From contig NC_092541.1 of assembly GCF_037038585.1 (NCBI RefSeq), positions 3,221,445 through 3,285,444 of the forward strand: 64,000 nucleotides of DNA, written 5' to 3'. Position 1 is the stretch's first letter; each line of letters opens with the position of its first letter. The notes under the pieces are model-generated. The model saw only the letters and a program-made list of their open reading frames with translations. It was not told where the DNA came from and searched no databases. Below are positions 20,989-33,100 of the stretch, piece after piece. A program made the translations under genes and the position numbers. This stretch comes from Patagioenas fasciata (taxonomy: Eukaryota > Chordata > Aves > Columbiformes > Columbidae).

Positions 20989-23435
20989 AGGGTGGCCCGG
21001 GGCGGCCCCGCGGGGTCCCCTTCCCCCTCTGGCCCCTCACCTCTCCCCTCCCCGGCACCCCGAGCCCTGCTGGGGGGCAGGGGGAGGAAGCGGGGGCTCC
21101 CCGGGCCCCTCCAGTTTACTGTCCTGTATGCACTGCGCTCCTGTTTTCGGTACCGCCCCCTCCCACCGCCGCCTGCCCCCGGCAGCCCCTGAGTGCGATG
21201 GGTGCCAGGCACCCCCAGCCCATCTGCCACCCCAGCACCCTATGCAGTCCTACCAGGACGGACACACGGACGCAGGAGTGAGCGCCGCGCTCTCCTCTCT
21301 CTGCTTCCAGCCCCTTCCCTGCCTCCCTGGGGCTCCAGCTCTCCACCCCTGGCCCACACCTCCACCAGTTCTTGCTCCTCTCCAACACCTGAAATCCGGA
21401 TGCTGGAGCGGGATTTGGGGACAGGGCTGCACTGGGGGTGGGCTGGGGACAGGACGTGCAGCTCAATGTGCACTGCGAACGTGAGACACAGTCTCCCCAC
21501 GAGCTGCACTTGGGCTTGGTCAGGAGAGGCTGGGACCCCCCAGTGTTGGGGACCAGGCACCTGGTGTCACCTCCTGGCGCTGTGGGAGGACACGGAGGGT
21601 CTAAAGGGCTGAAAAAGTGCCTGGTGACAGCAGGGACATGGTGAAAGGGCTCTGCTTGCCCTTCCCTGGCACAAAACCACCCGCTGCCATTGCACCGTCC
21701 CTGTCCCTGCTGGGGGGCTCCTCCCCCCGTAAGGGCTCCTTCTCCTCCAGCACTGTGAAGGGGGCTCAGGAGCCCCCTGCCCCCCAGACCCATTGCCTCT
21801 GCCAGGGCACACGGCGGGTGCTGCCACCCTCGGGACACCCACCGTCACCCAGGGGCATCCTGGGGTGGCCCCAACACCCCCTTTGCCACGGCTCCCCCGC
21901 AGACCTGGGGCGGGGACATCACCCACTGCATCTCCAGAGCTGGAAATGCATTTTGTTGGCATATCAGCTCCTCGCCAGCACCCGGCTCACCCGTGGGCAG
22001 GTGAGCACCCCTATGTGGTCCCGCGCGATGTCCCCAACACGTCCCTGGAGCATCCTGGGTTTGTAGAGGAAGGACAAGGTGACCACACGCCCAGCGCCGG
22101 GTGCGTCTGCACTTCTGGACTCCCCTTCGCCTCCAGATCCAACCAGGAACTGCTTCCTGAAGGCAGAAGGTGATTTTCCTCCCCTCTTTAAGGAGATAAG
22201 CAAGACTTGTAAATAACACTGTGTCGTTTTACGGACCGCTTGATGTTCCCACGTGTGACACGGGGTGACAGCACCTGCTCCAGCCCCTCTGCTTGCCCTC
22301 GCAGCCTTTGCAAGGCGAGCTCTCATTTTGCAGCCCAAGCCTTCAGGCCCACCTCGTTTCTGGCCTTAAAGACTCAATGGGGAGGCAGGGAAACACCCCC
22401 CAAAACTCGCTGTAGCAGGTCCATGAGCAATGCGGGAACGTGGAAGGATTTGGCTGTTCTGGCGGAGCACGGGGACGGAGATCTCGGTGCTTCCCAAGGG
22501 ATCAGAGCCTTCAGTGAGAGGATTCCAGAGCCTCAGTGCTTCAAAAGCTTTTGGGCATTTTGCCCCTCGTGCTTTGAGTGATGAAGCAGGACCTGGATCT
22601 CTGGGGTGGGACATTCGGTGCCTCCTGCAGCCAAAGAGCAAAGATCCCTTTGGAGGAACAACCCTACGACGCTTCGGCCGCTCACACCAAACCTGGTGGT
22701 TGGAAACACCCGGTCCCGACAGGGCTGCGAGTCCCAAACCTCTCCCATCACCAAAATCTGAGGAAACTGCCCCAAATTTGCAGTGGATGGCCCCACCTTG
22801 CGAGCCCCTGGCTGGGACACCGGCTCCTTCCATCCCTGGGGATGCACTGGGATGAGTTGCAATGTTGGTTATCATCGGGTTGTTTCCATCGGTCCCTTTT
22901 TTTGGTGAAGCGAATCAAATACAAACTAAGGGCGACTGGAATTAAGCGCCCAGATCAAAAGCAAAACTGCCTGATCGGGTCCCACACACCAACCCGGCCG
23001 TACCTTCCAGCTGGAAATTGCTTTTCTTCAGGACAATATTGCCACGGTCTCAGGTTTCAATTGCCATAGTAAAGGGATTTCCTCATGGCTGAGGAAACAG
23101 GGACAAACTCAGCATCCAAAGAGAAGCTGGGGGATGCCTCAAATCCCCTGGTTGCGGGAAATAAATAGAAATACAAAACACAAGGAGGGAAAACCAAGCC
23201 AAAGTTAGTGCTCGTCGGTGCGTTTTGTGTCCTTTTCTAATGTTTCTGTTGTACGAAGAATTGTTTCCCACTCACCCCTCTGTAATACTGATTTATTAGC
23301 AAGTTTTACGATGAAGAAATAGCCGCTGTAGGAGGAGTTGGGGGTTTGTGGGTGTGAGCAGCATGGGGGGTGCACGGGGGCAGTGGGCCTTGTGTATCTG
23401 TTGGATGCCAATAAAGAGCATCACTGGGCTGGTGT
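20989..23435 (+). other. NGFR: NGFR 3' UTR
   Basis: The stop codon TGA is at 20,986-20,988. The sequence shifts from GC-rich to mixed composition, and no other gene is recognisable. An AATAAA at 23,160-23,165 could be a proximal signal. A second AATAAA at 23,410-23,415 is followed by a GT-rich stretch (CTGGTGTGCTGCTTGC), making it the best terminal signal. The implied 3' UTR of about 2.4 kb is close to the length known for mammalian NGFR. Confidence 0.7.
23410..23415 (+). promoter_or_regulatory. NGFR: Probable NGFR polyadenylation signal
   Basis: Canonical AATAAA followed within 20-40 bases by a GT-rich downstream element. The alternative AATAAA at 23,160 has a weaker downstream region. Confidence 0.7.
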
Positions 23436-23439
23436 GCTG

Positions 23440-24465
23440 CTTGCTTCTGTGTCCCCCTCCCAAAATCTGCCTTTGTGAGTCTGTGATAGCAAAGAGCCCC
23501 AGAGCCTTCAAGGGTCAAGTATGTTTCTTCTCTCTTTGCCATCCTATTTTAACCTCATAAACAGCAGGAATGTAAAGCCTGATCTTATCTGGTGGAGGAG
23601 GATTCCTGGGGACGCGGAGCAGACTCAGAGCTCGGCCAGGAACGCGGCGCTGGGAGCTTCTCACAGTTTATCCAGATTTGTACAAGCGGCGCTGCCCACA
23701 TCTGGGCCCCTCCAGGAGAGACCTTCAGCACTGGGACAAACCCAAGAAAAGGGGGTGGCTTCCTCCTGCTGCCCCTCCAAGTCACTTCAGCTGCTGTAAA
23801 AGAGCGTTAAAAGGCTCAAATCCACTTAGTTTGAAGTGTTTGCTGCTTTGGGCACAAGGCACCCATTTCTGCACCCCGGGGATCCTATACAAACCTGCAG
23901 CCCCAGGGGGGGTATTTAGGTGGGGGAAGCTGTTGCAATGAGCCCAGGAAGGGCTGGGAGGGCACGTTTCTGATGTTAAATACTCACATGGTCCTGGGGC
24001 AGCCAAACTGGGGGGAAAACCCCCAGGAACGGTGACAGGTGAAACTTCCCCAGACACAAGGTTGGGTCTTACCCCAAACAGCCGCCACTGCCCCCCCAGG
24101 GGCTGTGTGTCCCCGCAGCCAGCACCCAGGGCTGCTCTGCACAGGATCGCGTGTGGGTTTGTGAGGAGTATTTACACGTCGTGTTTCATAAGGGCTTGAA
24201 ATAGGATGCTCAGATGTAGCCGGGTTTATTTTTGGCTGCCCCGGGCGCTCTGTAGCGGGAGCCATAATGAGGAGCAGGAGCGCACACACGGAGCGTGTTC
24301 TTCGCCTTTCTTCAGGCTCCAGCCTGGTGCTGTGAATAAACAAGGGAAAACAACCACAATCAATCCATTAGGTTTAATCTGCTTCCTCTTAATCCCTGTC
24401 CTCCCCCGGGAAAGGGGCTGGGATGGAGCAGAGAGCAGAGCCGGGGAGTTGTGCAGTGCCCAGGG
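23440..24465. other. Intergenic DNA downstream of NGFR
   Basis: No gene seen. The stretch at 24,140-24,400 (TATTTACACG, GGTTTATTTTTGGC, CCATAATGAGG, CAATCCATTAGG) is a candidate conserved element by composition. Confidence 0.35.
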
Positions 24466-24468
24466 GGA

Positions 24469-24898
24469 ACAACGAGCATCCTCCCCACATCCCTGAACAA
24501 TGAGCATCCTCCCCATGGCTCTCCCTGCATCCTTGGAAAATGAGCATCCTCCCCACGGCTCTCCCTGCATCCCTGAACAATGAGCATCCTCCTTGCATCC
24601 CCCAACAACGAGCATCCTCCCCATGGCCCTCCCCACACCCCTGAACAACGAGCATCCTCCCCACGGCTCTCCCCACATCCCTGAACAACGAGCATCCTCC
24701 CCATGGCCCTCCCCACACCCCTGAACAACGAGCATCCTCCCCATGGCCCTCCCCATGGCCCTCCCCACATCCCTGAACAACGAGCATCCTCCCCACGGCT
24801 CTCCCCGCATCCCTGAACAACAAGCATCCTCCCCACGGCTCTCCCCGCATCCCTGAACAATGAGCATCCTCCCCACGGCTCTCCCCGCATCCCTGGCT
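24469..24898 (+). repeat. Minisatellite, 40-bp unit
   Basis: About eleven tandem copies of a 40-base unit built from GAGCATCCTCCCCA, then CGGCTCTCCCC or TGGCCCTCCCC, then CATCCCTGAACAA. Two shorter units, near 24,475 and 24,585, lack part of the sequence, and one at about 24,730-24,780 has an internal duplication. Open frames on the minus strand are repeat artefacts. Confidence 0.92.
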
Positions 24899-25559
24899 GG
24901 ACCGGGAGGGAAGGACCGGGCGAGGTGCTCGGCATGTGCGGCATCAGCTGCATTCCCCGGTCCCCGGAGAGAACAGCCTGATTTATGGTCAGTGCAGGAG
25001 GGGGAAGAAAAAAAAGAACAATAAGCTCAGGGAAGGAGGCTGATGTTTGCATGGGCTGGTGAGCGGGACTGGGGAAAGGGCCCTGGAAAACTTCCTTCCT
25101 TTGCTTTATGGGTGTCTGGGGAGGGAGAGCGCGGCCCCCTGCTTAATCTCACATCTGCTGCATGGAGCTGGGGGGCTGGGGCTGCTCGGAGCAGGAGGAG
25201 GAAAGAGCCACTGGCTCAGGGACATGGGGACAGACACACCCCCCTGCTTTGGCCACTGCCACCTCCAGCAAAAAGCCACAGCTTTGCTAAAACACTCGCT
25301 GTCCCCAGCATGAGGTACAAGGAAAAGGGAAAAAAACCCACGGTGCCCCGAGATGCTTTTGATTGCGCTCCCAGCTCCTGCGGGGAGTTCAGGACCTTCC
25401 TTCTGTGGAGGGAAAACGATGGGAAAAGCAAGCGGAGCTTCCAGAGGAGAGCGGGGCTCTGCAGGTGAGCCTGCGGCTCAGGGCCCAGCTGCAGCTGAGA
25501 AACACTAATCCACCGACATTTCCTCCCCATCCGTCTCCAGGACCTGAGCAAGCACTCTC

Positions 25560-25658
25560 AGAATCGTAGAATTAGGTTGGAAAAGACCTTTAGGATCATC
25601 GAGCCCAACCGTTAGCCCAGCGCTGCCAAGTCCACCGCTAAGCCCAGCCACTGAGCCT
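25560..25658 (-). mobile_element. CR1 LINE 3'-end fragment
   Basis: On the minus strand the sequence ends GGTCTTTTCCAACC then TAATTCTACGATTCT, the hallmark 3' tail of avian CR1 retrotransposons. It is preceded by GGTTGGGCTCGATGATCC and a CR1-type GGCAGCGCTGGG stretch. Only about 100 bases remain, the usual outcome of 5' truncation. The decayed octamer tail suggests an old insertion. Confidence 0.88.
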
Positions 25659-25659
25659 G

Positions 25660-27720
25660 GATTTGGGGCTGCAGCTGGCGGCAGGGAGGGGGGATTTGGG
25701 GACACTTCATGTCCAGATCCCACAGAGACCCCCCGACCTGCAAACAGCCCCAGGTACCCCCCGGTACCCCCATCTCCCCCCTCGCATCCCCATCTCCCCC
25801 AGGCAGGATCTGCCGCCCAGATGAGCTGCATTCCCTCATAATGGGAAGCAGGTCGGGTGATGGCCGGGTGCCAGCACTGGGCACAGCGACCCAGGCTGCT
25901 CGGGACTGGGGGGATAACAGCCCCCAGGGGACCAGCACGGCAGCCTCTCGCTTTTAACCTGCGGCTTTGTGTTGCCACGTCTCTGCTGACCAGGTTGGAG
26001 AAACCCCTGTGTGGTCCAAACATCGTGGATGCTGCTGCAGCATCCCGGAGCTCCAGCAGAAACCAGGGCTGAGCCTGGGGCAGGAAAAACCCGACCCAGG
26101 GTAAACCTGGCTTGAAAGGCAAAGGAACACGGCAGCGGGTGGGAAAAGCCACATGTGGTGACACCACCCCCAATCCAGTGCAGCTGGGAGGTCTGTCTGT
26201 CCCGCTCACCTGAGGGAGGGGTGGCAGGGTCCCCCACAGCGGGGACAAGCAGCAGAGGAGAGAGAGAACCTTCCCCTTCTCCTTCCTTTTCCCTTTCCCC
26301 TTCTCTTCCCCTTCCCCAGATTGCCGCAGGTGACTCCGCTTTGCTGCAGCTGGGTGCAGCTCCCAGAGGTGCTGATGGGTCCCGGGGGGTTAACCAGCCC
26401 CGGATGGCCACACTGGGGGGCCAGCATGGGAGATGATGCATGAAGGGACGCAGCAGCCAGGGCAGGGGGTCCTGCCTCGCTCCCCCGGCATGGGCAATTC
26501 GCTGCTGCCAAATCATCCCAGCAAAGCCCAGCGCACAGACTGTGCCCAAAACATGCTGAGAAAACCCATCTCCAGCCCCACAACACGGGAGTGAGGGTGC
26601 GATGGAGCCACCTGGGGAGCCCCAGAATAACCCCCCGGGCAGGCAAGCGGCGAGTAAATGGGGAAAACCCTCCGGTTTCCCTCAAAGCATCACTCCCAGA
26701 TGTGCATTGGTGCTGGCCCCGGTGCAGAGGCCACCCGGGCGCTGAGCAGAGCGCTGGTCCTGGCACAGGGACAGCAAACGGCCACCTTGGAGCACGGGGA
26801 AAGGGCAGAGAGCCCCAGACGAGCCCAAATCCCTCTAACGGAGGCACCGCAGCTCCTGGAAAATCCACCCTGCTCCTGAGAAAGCTCCGCCGAGCGCTTC
26901 TGCAGGAAACCTGCCAACAGCTCATTTTCCTGGTCTTTTAATTATTTCCTTTATTTGAGTACGAAAGGGGAAGGGGGATGATTTACAGGGGCTGGGAGAA
27001 AGTGGTCAGCTTGGGTTCCTTCCAACCGCAGCTGAGGACAAAAATCACCGAGAGCAGGAAAAAGGGGTCTGGTGGAATCGACTTTCTCCAGTTTCTGAGG
27101 GAGGACGGGGCAGATAAAGGGGATTTCAGTTCCCAGCAAACTGAGGATGAGCTTCAGCCAGGATGTTGCTGGTCCAAGTCCCCGGGGCAAGTGTGAGTCC
27201 TTCCCGGGCAAGCTGCTCCTCTCGGGTGCAAACCCAGGCTGAGACCCGGCCGGGAGGGCTCAAAGAGCTTTTAATTCCCTTGAAAGGTGAAAAAATCCCA
27301 TGCAATTCATTCCAGTTCATGGGCTCCCCTTGGCCATTAGCTGGTGACTCATTTTCCCCATCTGAAAAACAGAATGAATGTAAATCCTCCTCAGATACAA
27401 GCTCCCAGGTTAGTTTATTACTCATTTTAAAATAAATATTTTATTTTATTTCAATCTCTGGCTGCCGGGTGTTGGAAATGTCTCTTTGTATTAGAAACAA
27501 AACAAAAAACATGGGGATAAAATTTTCATAAGATGCAAAGTGAGACTCTTCCAAACAAAACGAGCAGAGGCAGCCTCTGGGCCCGGCTGACGGTCGCCGG
27601 AGTTTTGCTTTGAGAAACAGCCAGATGAGGTTCTCAGAAATAGAGATTTCTGGGTTTCTAAGCAGGGAGGCCGGGCCGGGCGCCAGGCGAGCGCAGAGCG
27701 GCCAGCGGCGGAGCACAGGC
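25660..27720. other. Intergenic DNA, no gene seen
   Basis: A polypyrimidine tract of C and T lies at about 26,268-26,320. AT-richer patches at 26,930-27,110 and 27,280-27,530 (AAATAAATATTTTATTTTATTT) could be regulatory or simply neutral. No coding exon is recognisable. Confidence 0.4.
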
Positions 27721-29020
27721 ACCGACCCTCCTGCGTGACCAGCGACCCTGCTGTGTGACCACCGACCCTGCTGTGTGACCACCGACCCTGCTGTGTGACC
27801 ACCGACCATGCTGCATGATCACCGACCCTGCTGTGTGACCACTGACCCTGCTGTGTGACCACTGACCATGCTGCATGACCACCGACCATGCTGCGTGACC
27901 ACCGACCATGCTGTGTGACCACTGACCATGCTGCATGACCACCGACCATGCTGCGTGACCACCGACCATGCTGTGTGACCACTGACCATCCTGCGGGACC
28001 ACCGACCATGCTGCGTGACCACCGACCCTGCTGTGTGACCACCGACCATGCTGCGTAATCACCGACCATGCTGCGTGATCACCGACCGTCCTGTGTGACC
28101 ACCAACCCTGCTGTGCAAGCACTGACCATGCTGTGTGACCACCGACCCTCCTGCGGGACCACCGACCATGCTGTGTGACCACTGACTGTCCTGCGGGACC
28201 ACCGACCCTGCTGTGCGACCACCGACCCTGCTGTGTGATCACCGACCCTGCTGTGCGACCACCGACCCTGCTGTGCGACCACCGACCATGCTGTGCGACC
28301 ACTGACCACGCTGTGTGACCACCGACCCTCCTGCGTGACCATCGACCATGCTGTGTGACCACTGACCATGCTGTGTGACCATCGACCATCCTGTGGGACC
28401 TCCGACCATGCTGTGCGACCACTGACCATGGTGCGGGACCACCGACCCTCCTGCGGGACCACCAACCCTGCTGTGTGACCACCGACCATGCTGTGTGACC
28501 ACTGACCATGCTGCGGGACCACCGACCATGCTGTGTAACCACCGACCATCCTGCAGGACCACCGACCCTGCTGTGTGACCACCGACCATCCTGCGGGACC
28601 ACCAACCCTGCTGTGTGACCACCGACCATGCTGTGTGACCACTGACCATGCTGCGGGACCACCGACCATGCTGTGTAACCACCGACCATCCTGCAGGACC
28701 ACCGACCCTGCTGTCTGACCACCGACCATCCTGCGGGACCACCAACCCTGCTGTCTGACCACCGACTGTCCTGCAGGACCACCGACCCTGCTGTGTGACC
28801 ACCGACCATGCTGTGTGACCACCGACCATCCTGCAGGACCACCGACCCTGCTGTGTGACCACCGACCATCCTGCGGGACCACCAACCCTGCTGTCTGACC
28901 ACCGACTGTCCTGCAGGACCACCGACCCTGCTGTGTGACCACTGACCATCCTGCGGGACCACCGACCCTGCTGTGTGACCATCGACCCTGCTGTGTGACC
29001 ACCAGCCCTCCTGCGTGACC
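27721..29020 (+). repeat. Large minisatellite, 65 units of 20 bp in perfect register
   Basis: The unit is close to ACCGACCATGCTGTGTGACC. It repeats for 1300 bases with point changes but no visible insertion or deletion: every sixtieth base falls at the same unit position throughout. Main variants are CCCTG/CCATG/CCATC in the middle and TGTGTG/TGCGTG/TGCGGG later. Part of the array has higher-order structure: the rare unit ACCAACCCTG recurs at 28,461, 28,601, 28,741 and 28,881, exactly 140 bases apart, and a 60-base period is seen at 27,861-27,980. The minus strand has no stop in any frame of the consensus, so long open frames cross it, but these are not genes. Confidence 0.97.
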
Positions 29021-29576
29021 GTCCCTCCGTCCCTCGCCCGTCCTGTCCCTCCTCGGTGACAGCTGCTGGGACGGACCCATTTTGCAGTCTGTCCTCCGAA
29101 ACCCAGCCCGGTCCTGGTGCAGCCGCATCTTCCCAGCCCTGGGTGTCACCGTGTCCCTGCACTGCAGGAACGGGTCACCACCTCCCCACAACACCCAGTG
29201 CTTGCAAATATTCATCAGGCTTGAAGAGTGAAAAAGAAAGAACTGGCGTGGGCCCCCTGGGGTTTGCTCAGGTCCTGAGCAGGAGGAACGGCTCCTTTCC
29301 CCAGGTCCAGCCTCTCTTCAAGCTCGAATCCATCCCACACAAATTCTCCCCGTTTCCCTCACGTGGCTCCATGGCTGGAAGGGTTTTGTTCCATCTCTAA
29401 TTGCTTCAGACCTGGACTAATCAGGGCTTTCTGGAGAGATGCTTTGGCTCAGCCCTGGAAAATACCCAAGGCAGCAAGGTCAGAAAACTCAGGCGTAAAA
29501 CAGTTGCTGTTCTGCGGGTGATAACCATGACCCCCAGCCCAGCCCAGCCGGGGTTTTCCAAACCAGTCCAAGGGAG

Positions 29577-30186
29577 CAGCATCCCCCCATGTGCCAGCAG
29601 CCCCCCATGTGCCAGCATCCCCCATGTGCCAGCATCCCCCCATGTGCCAGCATCCCCCATGTGCCAGCAGCCCCCCATGTGCCAGCATCCCCCATGTGTC
29701 AGCATCCCCCCATGTGTCGGCATCCCCCTATGTGCCAGCATCCCCCTGTGTGTCAGCATCCCCCCATGTGCCAGCATCCCCCCGTATGTCAGCATCCCCC
29801 CTCACCAGCATCCCCCATGTGCCAGCATCCCCCCATGTGCCAGCAGCCCCCATGTGCCAGCATCCCCCCATGTGCCAGCAGCCCCCATGTGCCAGCATCC
29901 CCCCATGTGTCAGCATCCCCCCATGTGCCAGCATCCCCCCATGTGTCAGCATCGCCCATGTGTCAGCATCCCCCCGTATGTCAGCATCCCCCCTCACCAG
30001 CATCCCCCATGTGCCAGCATCCCCCCATGTGCCAGCAGCCCCCATGTGGCAGCATCCCCCCATGTATCAGCATCCCCCTGTGTGTCAGCATCACCACTCA
30101 CCAGCATTCCCCATGTGCCAACATCCCCCATGTGCCAGCATCCCCCCACACCAGCATCCCCCATGTGCCAGCGTCCCCCCAGTGCC
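29577..30186 (+). repeat. Minisatellite, 17-18-bp unit
   Basis: About 34 copies of CCCCCATGTGCCAGCAT, with variants CCCCATGTGTCAGCATC and CCCCGTATGTCAGCATC, and shorter CCCTCACCAGCATC units that recur three to four times as markers of longer repeat blocks. Length varies between 14 and 18 bases. The array lies only about 560 bases beyond the 20-bp array. Confidence 0.93.
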
Positions 30187-30189
30187 TGG

Positions 30190-33100
30190 ACCACACAGGG
30201 CTCCGTGTCCTCACTGCCCGTTGCCCATCCAGGTGACCCGAGGCATGGAAATGGCATTTTTTGGCTAAAACCAGGTACGAACCCACATAATATACCATGT
30301 GCCTGGGCTGGGTGTGGGGGACACAGCCTGGGCTGGGGGGTTTGAGCAGAGTCAGTGGAACGACTGGACAGAGTTGCCAACCAACCAATTTCCTTCCAAA
30401 GAGCCTCAATTTCACACTTGGAGTGAAAGGATTGAAATGTTTAGGATGAAGCCCAGGCTAGAAGTTCCTGGGAATTGCCTATGCAACCATATGGATTTGT
30501 TCCCTGGCTTACAAAACACAAACACAAAACCTCCCAAGCCCCCCAAGCCCCAGCTTCCCCCCGCCTTCCTTCCTCCCCTCGCTCCGAAACCGCCGCTTGC
30601 TCCTCCAGCCGCAGCCGCTGGTTTCAATTATCTCCGTGATTAACTCTCTTGGTTTTACAGGCGGTTCCTGCCAGGCGCCCCGTTTCCCCTCTGCAGTGGG
30701 GGGCACCCCAGGGTGCTGCTATGGGACACATGATGCTCCAGCTCCGACCCACTGTCCCCGTCACCGGCGGGGGTGACACAGCCCCAGGGCTGCAGCTGCA
30801 GATCCGCAGCCTGGCCCCTGCGCGGCTTGTCCTGGCTTCCCGGGCTGCTGTCCCTTTGGGTGCAGGGGACAAAACAGGGATCCCTTCAGCACCTCACGTC
30901 CCGCAATGGGGTCAGGTCAGCTCATTCAGGTGGCTCAAACCCGGGTGATCCCAGCAATGGGAAACCAGGCTGCATCTCAGAGCGCTGCTGCAGTGCTTAA
31001 ACCCAGCTTAATCCCCCCAAGCTCAGGCTCTCCCTCGCCGTCCTTCTGTGCCTGGGCAGCAGCTCCTGATTGCAAGAACTGAGCCCCAAAGTGGCTCTTG
31101 CACAAGCCCCCAGGGCTGGGGCTCTGCCCGGGTGGGATGAGCAGCATCCCCGGCTGCAGCAGCGCTCCTTGGCTTATTTCTTAACACGGCTGGAGGCTCA
31201 GAACAGGGGCTGGGGAGGAAAAGCATCAATCCAGGCGGGTGCTGCTCGCTCTGGCATCCCCAGCCTTGGCCGGACTGGGCTCTGGTGTCGCTGCCTTTTC
31301 CTCGGTCTGTCTGTCTGGGACAAGGGGGCTGGAAGGGCAGCGCTTCCCTGCTGTCCCCACCGTGCACAGCTGATCCCCACGGACTGGGGACATCTCCATT
31401 GCCCAGGGAAGGGTGTTGGTGCTCCTGGTGCCAGCCTGGATGGGAGGGGCCCCTGCAGGGCGATCAGGGCACAGAAACCACCATCCTAGGGACACGAGCT
31501 GCGAACAGACCCCGGGGACAGTGACAGCAGAGGCCTGGCAGCAAGTGCGAGACCGAGCTTTTCATCAGAGCCCCAACGACCCGCTGACACGGTGACTTTG
31601 TTCCTGAGAAACCTGCCCCTCCTTTGAAGTGACTGCGAGTCCCCTCAAATAAGGAGGCTTTTATGGGAAGGATAATTGCTCTTCATTGCGCCGAGAAGCC
31701 GCGGGGAGATGGAATCAAAGGCAAAGAGCCTCCGGAGCATCTCTCCCGCGGGCAGGGGAAATATTGTGTCTGGCTGCCCCCGCCGCTCCTGCCCGCCTCG
31801 CCGGTGAGGTTCTCAGAACAACCTCTCCTTTCTCATCGGGACAGGAAACCATGAGAAACAAATCAAAGTCCAAGCCTGCTCCAAGCGCCAATTCCTGCAA
31901 CATACTGGGCAGGCTGAGGCTGCGAGCGTTTGGATAAGCGAGGAGAGGAGAAAGTGGTTTTTAACTTCCTTGAAGCACAGCGAGTTGCCTGAATTTTGGC
32001 ATTGATGCTTGCTCATGCGCTGCCTCCGTACGCCAAGGCAAGGGGCGAACCCTCATCCTCAGCCCTTGCCTGGCTCCAGGGCACTGGCAACAGCAGAAAC
32101 AGCAAAAAAAAAGGGTGAATTGCCCCATTTCTGCTCGTGATGTTCCCTGGAGATGCTGCAGCAAAGCCCCAGAGGCGGGAGGCGGGGAAAGGCCAGAGCT
32201 TCATGCAGCACATCTGGCTCTGCATGGGAACATCTGCCCGCAGCCCCACCGGCTGCAGAACACGGAGCGTGCACCGAGGGAACCGCAAACCCCCCGTTCG
32301 TGGAACAGCGTCTGATCCAGCGCAGGATTAGAAACAAACATTTTCACAAGATTCCCAGGAAGAAGAAGCCGGGGCGGCGGGAGGAGGGGATCCCCGTGGT
32401 CGACGGTGTGTCGGAAACGTTCACTTTTCCCTCCCCTCTTCTGTATGCTTGTTAGTCAGTGGTTTTAATACACTTCTGACCCACCCTGGTGTATTATAAG
32501 ACTTAATTCTTGATGCTGCCGGAGCTGTTCAGTGTATTTTGGGAGAGCTTGAACCCGTCTGTGTGCATGGAAAAGCACCGTTGCTGTAAAAACACATGGG
32601 AGCGTTTTGTTCCTTCATTGGATGACAAAAATGCATTAATGGGTTATTATTATTAAGCTGGGGAATGACAAATAATCCACCTCTGAAGAATGCCCTAGTG
32701 AGAAACAGCTGTGTAAGGTTTCATTAGAGCAAGTATTTCCGTGAGGACCAGCAGCTGCCGGGACGGGCCGCGCTGGGGAGCAAAACAAGGGGAAAGAAGT
32801 GTCTTATCAAGAAAATATTTCATCCATCAGGTGATTTGGTTTGCTCTTTGGCTAAATGAAAGGCAGCAAAAATAGAAGGCATTCAAGGAGTTTGCAGTGA
32901 ATAAATAGAAAAGGGAAAAACTGGGGTCTAATTGTGGCGTCCAGGCTGTGGGGGCGGGGGGGGGGCAGCGCAGCAGCAGCCCCGGCACAAATCTGGTCCA
33001 AGTTTCGTGCTCATAACAAAGCTGAAACCTCAACGAGTTTCACATGGTTTTGTGTTTCTCCCACAGCATTTTCCGCAGCCACAAAAGCCGGGACTTGAAA

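Noticed and set aside
24469-24898. Regularly spaced repeats resembling a CRISPR array
   Set aside because: There are no unique spacers, and the 40-base units are tandem without gaps in a vertebrate genome.
27658-28962. Minus-strand open frame of about 434 codons rich in Trp, Ser, Gly and His
   Set aside because: It lies wholly on the 20-bp minisatellite, and equally open overlapping frames exist beside it. This is the expected product of a stop-free repeat, not a gene.
29591-30268. Pro-, Cys- and His-rich frames suggesting a repetitive secreted or cuticle-like protein
   Set aside because: They are products of the 17-18-bp minisatellite in all frames, with no signal peptide or conserved flank.
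30655-30948. Possible exon after a TTTTACAG acceptor-like site
   Set aside because: The translation matches no family, there is no plausible partner exon nearby, and the composition is like the flanks.
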